DNA of 45,099 nucleotides from an uncultured Lachnospiraceae bacterium (GTDB lineage Bacteria > Bacillota > Clostridia > Lachnospirales > Lachnospiraceae): positions 1 to 45,099 of the forward strand of contig CANRGO010000007.1 in assembly GCA_947630125.1 (NCBI GenBank). The letters are read 5' to 3'. Of the stretch, positions 26,573 to 35,312 are shown piece by piece (the stretch's first letter is position 1; every line of letters begins with the position of its first letter). The position numbers and the translations under genes are program-made. Under the pieces are notes generated by a model, which ran no database searches, was not told where the DNA came from, and saw only the letters and a program-made list of their open reading frames with translations.

Positions 26573-28777
26573 ATGTCTTATACGATTGCATTAGCAGGTA
26601 ATCCAAACTGTGGGAAAACAACACTTTTTAACGAATTAACAGGTTCAAAACAACATGTAGGTAATTGGCCGGGAGTAACAGTAGAAAAGAAAGAAGGTTT
26701 ATATCGTAAAAACAAAGAACTTAATATTTTGGATTTACCTGGAACTTATTCCTTATCACCTTATTCTGCAGAGGAGTTAATAGCTAGAGATTATATTGTG
26801 AAAGAAAAACCAGATGTTGTGATTAATATTGTGGATGCAACTAGCATTGAACGAAATCTTTATCTTACTTTGCAGATTTTAGAAACAGGTATTAAAACTG
26901 TAGTAGCACTAAATATGATGGATGAAGTGGAACAAAGGGGAGATCAAATTAATTTTGATAAATTGTCAAAATCTTTGGGTGTTAAAGTGATACCCATTAC
27001 TGCGAAATCAAGAAAAGGTTTAGACAATTTAATGCATGAAGTGGAAGAAGTGGCAAAGGGTGATATTAGGCCAACTCAGATATCCGTATTTCATGGAAAA
27101 ATTCCGCAGATAATAGCTCAAGTTTCATCAGTTATTCAAGAAGAAAATGAACAATATGGTAATTGGAAAGCCCTAAAAATACTGGAAAACGATCAACAAA
27201 TTCTTGATTCTTTAAAAGAAGATGACCAATTAAGGGTTACTCAAATTGTGAATCAAGCAGAAAAAGAGTATCAAATGGATTTGGAAGCCGAGATTGCAGA
27301 TCAACGGTATCAATTTATTGCAAATATTACAAAAGCCTCAGTTGTAAAGAAATCGACAGGCTACACGGAAACAACATCAGATAAGTTAGACAAAGTTCTT
27401 ACAAATCGTTTTGCTGCAATACCAATTTTTGCAATTATTATGTACTTATTATTTGCAACAACATTTAGTGAAAGCTTTTTGTTTATTGAAGGTTTGCAAA
27501 GTCCTGGTGTTTGGTTGGCAGGACTTGCTGAAACTGTATGGGGTTTTTTGACTGGTTTACTGGAAGGGGTTCTTGTAAACGCATCACCGTGGGTATTTTC
27601 CCTTGTGATTGATGGTATTATGGGTGGCTTAGGCGCCATTGTTGGGTTTATCCCATTGGTTTTAGTATTATTCCTTTTGATTTCTTTCTTAGAAGATTGT
27701 GGTTATATGGCAAGAATTGCCTTTGTTATGGATCGTATTTTTCGTAAATTCGGTTTGTCAGGTCGTTCTTTTATTCCGTTATTAATGGGATTTGGCTGTA
27801 GTGTACCAGCAATGACTGCTACAAGAACGTTAGAATCCGAGAAGGACAGAAAGATTACTACAATTATTACAGGATTTATGCCTTGTGGAGCCAAAGTTCC
27901 TATTTTTGCTATGTTTGTTTCCGTGTTCTTTGCGGATGGAAACAAAACGTTGGTTACTTATTCCATTTATATGTTGAGTATTGTGGTTGCAATATTGATA
28001 TCATTATTTTTAAACAAGGTGGTTTATAAATCAGGAGCTTCCAATTTTATTATGGAACTTCCTAAATATCGAATTCCTATGGCAAAAACAGTTTTCATTC
28101 ATGGATATGAGAAAATTAAAGATTTTGCAATAAAAGCAGGAACTATTATTTTTATGTCTACGATTATTTTGTGGTTATTAAGTAATTTTAATGTAGATTC
28201 CTTTAATGGTAAAAATGCTGCTGCAAGTGATAATGGCAGTAATTTAGCTGAAATGGATGATAGTTTTTTAGCAGATATTGGGAATGTTATAGCACCAGTC
28301 TTTAAACCATTGGGATTTGGAGAGTGGAGACCTACCGTAGGCGTGATTACAGGATGGATAGCAAAGGAGAATGTTGTTGTTACCTTTGCGCAATTATATG
28401 ATGACGATGTTACAGAAGAATATTTGGAGACATTTTTTCAGAAATATACAACAGAAGAACTTTCGGATTTTGGATTTGAAGATGGGGTTTATGATTTTGA
28501 TACTGCGTTTACAATCTATTCAGAAGTAATTTTATTTGAAGGGCAAGATGAAAACGCTTTTCATACAATGAAGGACGATATTAAAACAAAAGCTGCTGCA
28601 TATGCATATATGGTATTTAATTTGTTATGTATGCCATGTTTTGCTGCAGTGGGAGCAATGAAAAGGGAATTGAAGACATGGAGATTAACTGGATTTGGTA
28701 TTTTTGTTCAAATGACAACAGCATATTTGGTGTCATTGATGATATATCAGATTGGTAATTTGATCGGTAAATTCTGA
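26573..28777 (+). CDS. feoB: Ferrous iron transporter FeoB
   Basis: The 734-residue protein is the Fe(II) permease of the inner membrane with a cytoplasmic G domain. G1 GNPNCGKTT (9-17), switch threonine in NWPGVTVEKK, G3 DLPG (54-57) and G4 NMMD (114-117) are present. The GDI-like helical part follows to about residue 265. The membrane part contains two gate domains with GFIPLVLVLFLLISFLEDCG, LLMGFGCSVPA and the second-gate GFMPCGAKVPIF. The C-terminus has a predicted acidic soluble insertion near 595-660, then CMPCFAAVGAMKRE. AAGAGG precedes the ATG. A Fur-like regulator follows after 28 bases. Confidence 0.97.
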   Translation: MSYTIALAGNPNCGKTTLFNELTGSKQHVGNWPGVTVEKKEGLYRKNKELNILDLPGTYSLSPYSAEELIARDYIVKEKPDVVINIVDATSIERNLYLTLQILETGIKTVVALNMMDEVEQRGDQINFDKLSKSLGVKVIPITAKSRKGLDNLMHEVEEVAKGDIRPTQISVFHGKIPQIIAQVSSVIQEENEQYGNWKALKILENDQQILDSLKEDDQLRVTQIVNQAEKEYQMDLEAEIADQRYQFIANITKASVVKKSTGYTETTSDKLDKVLTNRFAAIPIFAIIMYLLFATTFSESFLFIEGLQSPGVWLAGLAETVWGFLTGLLEGVLVNASPWVFSLVIDGIMGGLGAIVGFIPLVLVLFLLISFLEDCGYMARIAFVMDRIFRKFGLSGRSFIPLLMGFGCSVPAMTATRTLESEKDRKITTIITGFMPCGAKVPIFAMFVSVFFADGNKTLVTYSIYMLSIVVAILISLFLNKVVYKSGASNFIMELPKYRIPMAKTVFIHGYEKIKDFAIKAGTIIFMSTIILWLLSNFNVDSFNGKNAAASDNGSNLAEMDDSFLADIGNVIAPVFKPLGFGEWRPTVGVITGWIAKENVVVTFAQLYDDDVTEEYLETFFQKYTTEELSDFGFEDGVYDFDTAFTIYSEVILFEGQDENAFHTMKDDIKTKAAAYAYMVFNLLCMPCFAAVGAMKRELKTWRLTGFGIFVQMTTAYLVSLMIYQIGNLIGKF

Positions 28778-28805
28778 CATTTCCTTGAGAAAGGAGCAAT
28801 GTAAT

Positions 28806-29204
28806 ATGAAAGAAGATATTTTCTTACTATTAAAGAAAAAAGGACTACGTATAACGAAACAGAGACAAATAATTATTGATACAATTTTGGAAAATGAATG
28901 TGCCAGTTGTAAAGAAATTTTCTATCAGGCAAATAAAATGGATTCAAGTATCGGTATAGCAACTGTTTATCGAATGATTAAAACATTAGAAGATATTGGA
29001 GTAATCAATAGAAGAAATCAATATAAGGTAGATTTTGCTGGTGGAAACAAAGAAAACCATGACCAGGATAGTTATACTTTGATTTTAAAAGACAAACATC
29101 AAATATCACTGAAAAATGATGAACTAAAAAACATTATAAAATTAGGATTGAAAATGTCGGGTGTATTTTTGGATGAAGACATAGATACAATCGTGCTTGC
29201 TTAA
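28806..29204 (+). CDS. Fur-family-like regulator lacking the usual metal sites
   Basis: A 132-residue protein with the Fur winged-helix N-terminus: KKGLRITKQRQIIIDTIL and SIGIATVYRMIKTLEDIGVINR (about 48-69). The C-terminal dimerisation part is shortened, and the HHDH metal motif and C-terminal CxxC zinc pairs of classical Fur are absent; only H85 and H98 remain there. An unusual C32-x2-C35 pair sits in the DNA-binding half. Metal sensing, if any, must differ from Fur. ATG 28806 has AAAGGAG at 28790-28796. It is in the feo operon, so it may be a local regulator of iron uptake. Confidence 0.82.
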   Translation: MKEDIFLLLKKKGLRITKQRQIIIDTILENECASCKEIFYQANKMDSSIGIATVYRMIKTLEDIGVINRRNQYKVDFAGGNKENHDQDSYTLILKDKHQISLKNDELKNIIKLGLKMSGVFLDEDIDTIVLA

Positions 29205-29233
29205 ATGCTTAATCATGAAAGGAATGATGACTT

Positions 29234-29377
29234 ATGACAGATATCATAGTACTAGTAGTTTTAGTTTTGATCGTAACGGCTATTATAGTTCACATGATCA
29301 AGCAGAAGAAGGCAGGTAAATCTTTGGGTTGCAGTGGAAGCTGCTCTGGATGTAGTGGAAGTTGCCATACAAATTAG
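29234..29377 (+). CDS. FeoB-associated cysteine-rich membrane peptide
   Basis: A 47-residue peptide: a single N-terminal membrane helix (TDIIVLVVLVLIVTAIIVHM), a basic KQKKAGK stretch, then GCSGSCSGCSGSC. This matches the FeoB-associated Cys-rich membrane protein family, which always sits beside feoB; the cysteines may bind iron or deliver it near FeoB. AAAGGA lies upstream of the ATG. It is 29 bases after the Fur-like gene and probably the last gene of the feo operon. Confidence 0.88.
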   Translation: MTDIIVLVVLVLIVTAIIVHMIKQKKAGKSLGCSGSCSGCSGSCHTN

Positions 29378-29399
29378 TTGTTTATTACAGCCTTTTTAC

Positions 29400-29428
29400 T
29401 AGACATTTTTCAAGAGATTGTGTAATAT
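29400..29428 (+). promoter_or_regulatory. Possible promoter of the DtxR-type regulator
   Basis: TAGACA (29400-29405), a 17-base spacer and TAATAT (29423-29428); an overlapping TATAAT at 29426-29431 could serve instead with longer spacing. Confidence 0.45.
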
Positions 29429-29488
29429 AATAAGTAGGTTGAAAAATGAAGAGAAGTTCGAAGGAACTAAGAAAGGTATGGAATCAAT

Positions 29489-29860
29489 ATGTATGAATCA
29501 GGCGAAAATTATCTGGAAGCTATTTTAATGTTAGAGCAAAAGAAAGGTTCAGTTCGAAGCATTGATGTTGTCCATCACCTAAATTTTAGTAAGCCTAGCG
29601 TTAGTAGAGGTGTTGGTTTACTCAAAGACGAAGGCTATATTATTGTTGATGAGGATGGTTTTTTAAAACTAACAGATAAAGGAAGAAAAACTGCAGAAAG
29701 TATTTATGAAAAGCATAGAGTGCTGACTGTGTTTTTAGAAACAATAGCCTGCGTTTCAAGAGAAATCGCAGAAGAAGATGCATGTAGAATTGAGCATATC
29801 ATTAGTACTGAAACCTATGAAGGCTTAAAGAAATTCTTAGAGTTACAGCAAAAAAAATAA
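29489..29860 (+). CDS. DtxR/MntR-family metal-dependent regulator
   Basis: A 123-residue repressor of the short DtxR/MntR type without an SH3 domain. Residues 1-65 form the winged helix (SVRSIDVVHHLNFSKPSVSR, GLLKDEGYIIVDEDG). The dimerisation/metal part has EKHRVLTVFLETI and EEDACRIEHIISTETYEGLKKFL, whose Cys, Glu and His correspond to the ligands of DtxR-family metal sites. It likely binds Fe(II) or Mn(II) and represses uptake genes. It is the best candidate reader of the GTTAGC palindromes at 22871, 25919 and 26516 because it is next to feo, but this is inferred. The start lacks a strong ribosome binding site (AAAGG, 13 bases away). Confidence 0.88.
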   Translation: MYESGENYLEAILMLEQKKGSVRSIDVVHHLNFSKPSVSRGVGLLKDEGYIIVDEDGFLKLTDKGRKTAESIYEKHRVLTVFLETIACVSREIAEEDACRIEHIISTETYEGLKKFLELQQKK

Positions 29861-29900
29861 AGTGTTCGCCAGGCATAGCCTGGCGGGCACTTTTATGCGT
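29855..29900. terminator. Terminator between the DtxR-type gene and ppnP
   Basis: AAAGTGTTCGCCAGGC (29859-29874) pairs with GCCTGGCGGGCACTTT (29878-29893) around ATA, with two G-T pairs. TTTT follows on the plus strand, and the A-run before the stem gives a T-tract on the minus strand, so it can serve both convergent genes. Confidence 0.88.
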
Positions 29901-29921
29901 TTTTATAAAAGATAAAATTAT

Positions 29922-30233
29922 CTATGATAAATAGGAGCAACAGTAATCAACATATTGTTGTACATCCATTTTAAAACTTGAATTTGCTGGTACATTATAG
30001 GCTTCACCTTCTGAGTATGTATGATAGGAAGTCTCGCCAGGTAATAAAACGGACATGCTACCTCCAAGGATTTCCATACGCTCTGCCTGAACAGTATTAA
30101 ATTCATATGTTCCTTTTTGCATAAATCCAAGAGTCTTTTTTGAACCATCTTCTAAAAAGATAGTTCTGCTTGTAACATTACCATCAAAATAAACATTTGC
30201 TTTTTTTACAACTGTAATATTTTTAAATTCCAT
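29922..30233 (-). CDS. ppnP: Pyrimidine/purine nucleoside phosphorylase PpnP (DUF1255)
   Basis: The 103-residue single-domain cupin ([65 protein letters not shown]) matches the PpnP/YaiE family, which phosphorolyses diverse nucleosides to free base and ribose-1-phosphate. Length and the whole motif order agree with the family. AAGGAG lies at good spacing upstream of the start at 30233. The gene stands alone, divergent from the HD-B12 fusion gene. Confidence 0.92.
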   Translation of the reverse strand: MEFKNITVVKKANVYFDGNVTSRTIFLEDGSKKTLGFMQKGTYEFNTVQAERMEILGGSMSVLLPGETSYHTYSEGEAYNVPANSSFKMDVQQYVDYCCSYLS

Positions 30234-30261
30234 AAAATTCTCCTTTATTTTTTTAAGTTAG

Positions 30262-30290
30262 AGTATGGGGGATGAAATGGGAACTGTCAA
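30262..30290 (-). promoter_or_regulatory. Promoter of ppnP
   Basis: On the minus strand TTGACA (30290-30285), a 17-base spacer and CATACT (30267-30262). Confidence 0.6.
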
Positions 30291-30312
30291 TCAATGAAAT
30301 GAGGAAATAAGA

Positions 30313-31530
30313 ATGGAACCTAGAGAATTTATTGATTTTTTAAAGATACCAGAGAAGTTAAAATGTAATACAAGACATTCATGGACTAGTTCCAACAGAA
30401 GAGAAAGCGTTGCAGAGCATAGTTTTCGCTTGGGATTGATGGCCGATTTGTTGAGAACGGAATTTCCAAATTTAAATATGGAAAAGGTTATCAGAATGTG
30501 CCTTTGGCATGACTTGGGAGAAGCGATAACAGGCGATATACCTTCCTTTTATAAAAATGAAAATCATGAAGAACTTGAAAATGAAGCTATCGAAAATACA
30601 TTAAATATACTGCCTAAAAATATTGGTACTGATTTAAAATCTTTATTCCAAGAAATGTCTGAACTTTCAACGGATGAAGCAAAGTTATATAAAGCCCTGG
30701 ATAAGCTGGAATGTATTATTCAACATAATGAAGCAGATATAAAAACCTGGTTGCCATTAGAATACACAGAAAATTTAAGCTATGGAGAACATGAAGTAGC
30801 CTGGTCAGCATATTTAATGAAATTAAAAGAAGAGATTAAAAAGGATTCAATCAAGAAAATTAATCAGGAGGTATTTGTTATGGAAGAATTCAAAAATAAG
30901 TTTCTAGAATTGTTTGAACAAGAGGATAAAGAAGCATTGGTTTCGTATTGTTTATCTTGCTTGGAAAACAATACCATGGATGTTTTAGATTTATACATAA
31001 AAATATTAACCCCTGCACTCAATGATATGGTTTGTAAACTTGAAGATAAAAGAATCTGTATTTGGAAAGAACATGTGAAAACAGGGATTGTACGGACTAT
31101 CGTAGAAGCATCCTACCCTTATATTACAAAAAAGAGAGATTCACTTGGAGCTAAAAAAGATGTGACAGCTGTTGTGATTTGTCCACCAGAAGAATATCAT
31201 GATTTAGGAGCGCGAATGGTAGTTGATTTCTTTACAATCTGTGGCTGTCATGCAATTTTTGTTGGAAGCAATACACCATACCAAGATTTTTACAATGCAA
31301 TAGATGTGATTCGTCCTGATATTGTTGCTGTGAGTGTGAGCAATTACTACAACCTTGTTGTTACAAAGAAAATAATATCTGATGTAAAAGTAGCGATGGA
31401 TTATCCGGTGAAGATCGTGGTGGGAGGAGCTGCATTTACAGAAGATGATGATAAATATAAAATGATAGGCGCTGATTATTTGGCCAAAACATTTGAGGAT
31501 ATAAGAATGGTTGTGGAAGCGAGGAACTAA
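30313..31530 (+). CDS. HD-domain phosphohydrolase fused to a cobalamin-binding domain
   Basis: The 405-residue frame joins two normally separate proteins. Residues 1-188 are a complete YfbR/HDDC2-like HD domain (nucleotide 5'-phosphohydrolase family) with H22, VAEH36, H66-D67 and ALDKLECIIQHNEAD. Residues 190-405 form a helical cap followed by a B12-binding domain with EYHDLG (H296 would coordinate cobalt) and a Rossmann part ending VVGGAAF. At the junction AGGAGG (30866-30871) stands 8 bases before ATG 30880, an ideal start for the B12 part alone. It may thus make a fusion and a separate B12 protein. The ABC permease gene starts 2 bases after its stop. Confidence 0.85.
   Translation: MEPREFIDFLKIPEKLKCNTRHSWTSSNRRESVAEHSFRLGLMADLLRTEFPNLNMEKVIRMCLWHDLGEAITGDIPSFYKNENHEELENEAIENTLNILPKNIGTDLKSLFQEMSELSTDEAKLYKALDKLECIIQHNEADIKTWLPLEYTENLSYGEHEVAWSAYLMKLKEEIKKDSIKKINQEVFVMEEFKNKFLELFEQEDKEALVSYCLSCLENNTMDVLDLYIKILTPALNDMVCKLEDKRICIWKEHVKTGIVRTIVEASYPYITKKRDSLGAKKDVTAVVICPPEEYHDLGARMVVDFFTICGCHAIFVGSNTPYQDFYNAIDVIRPDIVAVSVSNYYNLVVTKKIISDVKVAMDYPVKIVVGGAAFTEDDDKYKMIGADYLAKTFEDIRMVVEARN
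30866..30882 (+). promoter_or_regulatory. Internal ribosome binding site and start codon at the HD/B12 junction
   Basis: AGGAGG (30866-30871), an 8-base spacer and ATG (30880-30882), in frame with the long gene at residue 190. It is stronger than the ribosome binding site of the full-length frame (GAGGAA). Translation from here gives a 216-residue B12-binding protein. Confidence 0.7.
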
Positions 31531-31531
31531 T

Positions 31532-32695
31532 ATGAAATTAGGATATAAAATAGCAGTGCGTTTTTTGAAAAGTAACAAGGGACAAACCTTTCTCATTATT
31601 TTAGGCATTGCAATTGGAGTTTCAGTACAGATTTTTATTGGATCCTTGATACAAGGATTGCAAAAGAGTCTGATCGAGAAAACAATTGGAAATTCTCCAC
31701 AGATTTCAATTACTGCCGATACAGATGATAAAGAAATCACGGAATTTGATGAAGTTTACAAAAAAATAAAAGATAATTCAGATGTCATTGCACTTGCTGT
31801 TGCATCAGATCATCCTGCGTTTTTAAATTTAGAAGATACGTCAAAATCGCTTTTAATTCGTGGTTTTCAACTGGAGGATGCAGATGTAATATATAAATTT
31901 TCTGAAAATATTGTGGAAGGTAGAGTTCCGGAAAATGAAAATGAAATTATTCTAGGAATCGATCTACTTGAAGAGTATGAACTTCAGGTTGGAGATGTTA
32001 TTGAAATAATAAATACAAACCAAAAAGTTCAGGAATTAAAATTAGTTGGTAGTTTTGATCTAAAAGTAGCCAGTATCAATCAGAATTGGGGGATTGTTCC
32101 TCTTGGAACAGCGCAAACTTTTTTTGAAGTACCAGATCGCATTACATCATTTGAAATACAGGTAGACTCACAACGTGTATTTGAAGCAGATATGATATCA
32201 GATGAATTAGAAACTATCATTAATCGTGATGAATTAGAATTTAGTAATTGGAAAAAACAAAATGAACAATTATTAAGTGGTCTTTCAGGACAAAGTATTT
32301 CCAGTATTATGATACAGGTTTTTGTTATGATATCAGTCGTACTAGGAATTGCGAGTGTGTTGGCTATTACAGTTTTACAAAAATCGAAGCAAATTGGAAT
32401 TTTGAAAGCAATGGGTATAAAAAATTCCACGGCAGGTTTTGTGTTCTTATTTGAAGGTACGATTTTGGGAATCTTTGGTGCTATTTTAGGAATCGCTTTA
32501 GGATTATTGCTATCTGTAGCGTTTACCAAATTTGCCTTAAACCCAGATGGAACGCCAGTCATTGCACTTTATATTAGCCAATCTTTTATCCTGTTATCTG
32601 GGGTAATTGCAACGCTTGCATCTATGATGGCTGCTTTGATTCCGGCAATTCGATCTTCTAAGCTGAATCCAATAGATATTATTCGTAATAATTAA
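31532..32695 (+). CDS. ABC transporter permease, MacB/FtsX family
   Basis: A 387-residue permease with the type VII (MacB/LolC) layout: one N-terminal membrane helix (FLIILGIAIGVSVQIFIGSL), a large extracytoplasmic MacB-PCD-like domain (about 45-250), then three C-terminal helices (IMIQVFVMISVVLGIASVLA, GTILGIFGAILGIALGLLLS, LSGVIATLASMMAALIPA) ending AIRSSKLNPIDIIRNN. Such proteins use mechanotransmission rather than a translocation channel, for example for lipoproteins, peptides or antibiotics. ATG 31532 has GAGG 7 bases upstream and is 2 bases after the HD-B12 stop. The matching ATPase follows after 35 bases. Confidence 0.92.
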   Translation: MKLGYKIAVRFLKSNKGQTFLIILGIAIGVSVQIFIGSLIQGLQKSLIEKTIGNSPQISITADTDDKEITEFDEVYKKIKDNSDVIALAVASDHPAFLNLEDTSKSLLIRGFQLEDADVIYKFSENIVEGRVPENENEIILGIDLLEEYELQVGDVIEIINTNQKVQELKLVGSFDLKVASINQNWGIVPLGTAQTFFEVPDRITSFEIQVDSQRVFEADMISDELETIINRDELEFSNWKKQNEQLLSGLSGQSISSIMIQVFVMISVVLGIASVLAITVLQKSKQIGILKAMGIKNSTAGFVFLFEGTILGIFGAILGIALGLLLSVAFTKFALNPDGTPVIALYISQSFILLSGVIATLASMMAALIPAIRSSKLNPIDIIRNN

Positions 32696-32730
32696 AGATA
32701 CACGCAGAGTTACTGCAGGGAAGGATGCTT

Positions 32731-33417
32731 ATGAAACAAATTTTGGAATTAAAGAATATTAACAAAATATATGGAACAGACATTAAAACGCAAGTTTTAT
32801 ATGATATTAACTTATCCTTTGAGGAAGGCTCTTTTAATTCAATCATCGGTCAAAGTGGCAGTGGAAAAAGTACATTGCTAAATTTGATTGGTACATTAGA
32901 CAAACCAACTTCAGGGGAAATACGGATTAATGATGTTGCTGTTTCAGCTATGAATCAGAATCAACTGGCGGTACTTCGTAATAATACCCTGGGTTTTGTT
33001 TTTCAATTTCATTATCTTTTGCCAGAATTTACGGCATTGGAAAATGTATTAATGCCATATGAAATTAAACATGGTAAAATCACAAAAGAGATTATAAAAA
33101 AAGCGGAAGATATTATGGACCTTGTTGGATTAAAGCAGGTTAAGAATAATCTGGCAACAAAAATGTCTGGAGGACAACAACAAAGAACAGCCATTGCCAG
33201 AGCACTTATTAATGAACCTAAAATTATATTAGCAGATGAACCAACAGGAAACTTGGATTCGGACTCGACAGAGACTATTTATCAACTACTTCGAAATATT
33301 AATGAAACATATAAAACAACATTTATCATCATTACGCATGATCGAAAAATTGCTGAAAAAGCAGATCGTATTGTGGAAATTAAAGATGGTAAAATCAATA
33401 TGGATATAAGAAAATAA
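32731..33417 (+). CDS. ABC transporter ATP-binding protein, LolD/MacB type
   Basis: A 228-residue ATPase with Walker A GQSGSGKST, Q-loop FQFHYLLPEFTALENV, signature MSGGQQQRTAIARAL, Walker B IILADEPTGNLD and the H-loop ITHD. The phrase EPTGNLDSDSTETI is typical of the LolD/MacB group, and it should power the permease just upstream. ATG 32731 with AAGGA upstream was preferred over ATG 32725. No HlyD-like adaptor is nearby, as expected for a Gram-positive. Confidence 0.95.
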   Translation: MKQILELKNINKIYGTDIKTQVLYDINLSFEEGSFNSIIGQSGSGKSTLLNLIGTLDKPTSGEIRINDVAVSAMNQNQLAVLRNNTLGFVFQFHYLLPEFTALENVLMPYEIKHGKITKEIIKKAEDIMDLVGLKQVKNNLATKMSGGQQQRTAIARALINEPKIILADEPTGNLDSDSTETIYQLLRNINETYKTTFIIITHDRKIAEKADRIVEIKDGKINMDIRK

Positions 33418-33437
33418 AACAAAGATGGAAACTAATT

Positions 33438-34340
33438 ATGACCTTACAACAATTAAAATATGTAATTTGTGTTGCTGACCATGCATCCATGAATGAAGCA
33501 GCAAATACGCTGTTTATCGCTCAACCAAGTTTATCAAAAAGTATCCGTGATTTGGAACTAGAAATTGGAATTTCTATTTTTATAAGAACCAATAAGGGAA
33601 TACAGATTACTACCGAAGGACGAGAATTTTTAGGATATGCGCGGCAGGTGGTGGAACAAAGTTCATTACTAGAAGAAAAATATCTTGGTATGAAACCTCA
33701 AAAAGCAAAATTCTGCGTATCTACACAGCATTACTCATTTTCGGTCGACGCATTTGTTGCTTTCATTAAAGAACATGCAGAAGATGAATATGATTTTACA
33801 CTTAGAGAATGTAGAACACATGAAATTATTGAAGATGTAGCAACACTTAGAAGTGAATTAGGTGTTATTTATTTAAATGAATTTAATGAAAAAGTAATTC
33901 AAAAACTTTTACGCGAGAAGGAATTATATTTTACGGAACTTTTTCGTGCAAAACCTCATGTTTTTATTGGTCAAAGTAATCCTTTGTCACAGAAAAAAAT
34001 ATTAAGCCTTAAGGATTTAGAAGAATATCCAAGTTTAAGCTTTGAACAAGGAGAAAACAATTCATTTTATTTTTCGGAAGAGATATTAAGCACCCTGAGT
34101 CATAAAAAAGAGATACGTGTCAGTGATCGAGCAACTTTATTTAATTTGGTAATAGGCTTGCAAGGTTATACCATTTCTTCTGGTATTATAAGTGAAGAAT
34201 TAAATGGAAAAGAAATTATAGCAGTTCCTTTGGATGTAAAAGATGAGATGCGGATTGGGATCCTTCAACATAAAAACATAACACCAAGTAAGATGTCAGA
34301 GCAGTATATTCAAAAACTCAAAGAGGCTTGCTATAGTTAA
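33438..34340 (+). CDS. LysR-family transcriptional regulator
   Basis: A 300-residue LysR regulator: winged helix at residues 1-60 (LQQLKYVICVADHASMNEAA and LFIAQPSLSKSIRDLELEIG) and a two-lobed effector-binding domain from about residue 90. The effector is not evident. It is 21 bases after the ABC ATPase gene, so it could be co-transcribed with it, and ends in a terminator that isolates it from metF. The ribosome binding site is weak (GGAAAC). Confidence 0.93.
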   Translation: MTLQQLKYVICVADHASMNEAANTLFIAQPSLSKSIRDLELEIGISIFIRTNKGIQITTEGREFLGYARQVVEQSSLLEEKYLGMKPQKAKFCVSTQHYSFSVDAFVAFIKEHAEDEYDFTLRECRTHEIIEDVATLRSELGVIYLNEFNEKVIQKLLREKELYFTELFRAKPHVFIGQSNPLSQKKILSLKDLEEYPSLSFEQGENNSFYFSEEILSTLSHKKEIRVSDRATLFNLVIGLQGYTISSGIISEELNGKEIIAVPLDVKDEMRIGILQHKNITPSKMSEQYIQKLKEACYS

Positions 34341-34365
34341 AAACTATAGCAAGCTATATTTTTTT
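34326..34365 (+). terminator. Intrinsic terminator overlapping the LysR stop codon
   Basis: GCTTGCTATAGTT (34326-34338) pairs perfectly with AACTATAGCAAGC (34342-34354) around AAA and is followed by TATATTTTTTT. The 5' arm is made of the last LysR codons. Confidence 0.93.
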
Positions 34366-34370
34366 CGTTA

Positions 34371-34399
34371 TTTACGAATGACGATACAACCTATATAAT
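34371..34399 (+). promoter_or_regulatory. Promoter of metF-folT
   Basis: TTTACG (34371-34376), a 17-base spacer and TATAAT (34394-34399). Confidence 0.72.
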
Positions 34400-34433
34400 A
34401 AAATGTAATTCAAATGGAAGGGTAAGTAATGAT

Positions 34434-35297
34434 ATGAAAATTGAAACATTGTTTGAAAAGAAAAAACCAGTTTTATCATTTGAAATTTTTCCTCCTAAAA
34501 AAGAAAAAGCAATTCAGCAAATTGATGAAACCTTAGAAATATTATGTCAATTAAAACCTGATTTTATTAGTGTTACCTGTGGTGCTCTGGGTAGTGAGGT
34601 TACAAACCTTACACTAGAACTTGCAAAAAAAATCAAACATCAATACAAGATAGAACCCTTGGTTCACCTTACTTGTATCAATCATAATAAAGATGAAATT
34701 TTGCTGTTTTTAGAAGAAATGAAAGAGTATGATTTAGAAAATATTTTAGCTTTAAGAGGAGATCGTAATCCTGAACTTCCAGAAAAAAAAGATTTTCTTC
34801 ATGCTAGTGATTTGATTTCGTTTATTAAACAACAGGGAGACTTTTCTGTAGGAGCTGCATGTTATCCAGAAGGACATATTGAAGCAACCAGTAAAATGAG
34901 TGATTATTTGTATTTGAAACAAAAACAAGATGTTGGAGCAGGGCATTTTGTATCTCAGTTATTTTATGACAATCAAATTTTTTACTCATTCTTAGAACAA
35001 ATCAGACAGATGGGTGTTTCAAAAAGTATCGAAGCTGGAATAATGCCAGTTCTGAATAAATCACAAATTGAACGCATTACAAGTCTTTGTGGTGCTTCTT
35101 TACCAGAAAAATTTAAAAAAGTCATGACAAAATATGAAGACAATAAAGAAGCTTTATTTGATGCGGGTATGGCGTTTGCAATCAATCAAATTGTAGATTT
35201 ACTTGCGTCGGATGTAGATGGAATTCATATCTATACCATGAACAATCCAACTGTTGCAAAACGTATCTGTCGTGACATTGAACATTTAATAAAATAG
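34434..35297 (+). CDS. metF: Methylenetetrahydrofolate reductase
   Basis: MetF reduces 5,10-methylene-THF to 5-methyl-THF for methionine synthesis or the methyl branch of one-carbon metabolism. The 287-residue TIM-barrel flavoprotein shows LSFEIFPPKKEKA (catalytic glutamate region), DFISVTCGALGS, PLVHLTCINHNKDEI, ILALRGDRNP, FSVGAACYPEGH and FVSQLFYDN, all typical. Its length is that of the bacterial MetF with a single domain. GGAAGGG lies about 13 bases upstream, a little far. folT starts right behind it. Confidence 0.96.
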   Translation: MKIETLFEKKKPVLSFEIFPPKKEKAIQQIDETLEILCQLKPDFISVTCGALGSEVTNLTLELAKKIKHQYKIEPLVHLTCINHNKDEILLFLEEMKEYDLENILALRGDRNPELPEKKDFLHASDLISFIKQQGDFSVGAACYPEGHIEATSKMSDYLYLKQKQDVGAGHFVSQLFYDNQIFYSFLEQIRQMGVSKSIEAGIMPVLNKSQIERITSLCGASLPEKFKKVMTKYEDNKEALFDAGMAFAINQIVDLLASDVDGIHIYTMNNPTVAKRICRDIEHLIK

Positions 35298-35312
35298 ATG
35301 GTGAGGACTAAA

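Noticed and set aside
31204-31740. 178-codon open frame on the minus strand
   Set aside because: It is antisense to the B12-binding domain and the ABC permease, which have clear homology, and has no ribosome binding site.
32080-32562. 160-codon open frame on the minus strand inside the ABC permease gene
   Set aside because: Its composition mirrors the permease codons, and it shows no recognisable domain or translation signal.
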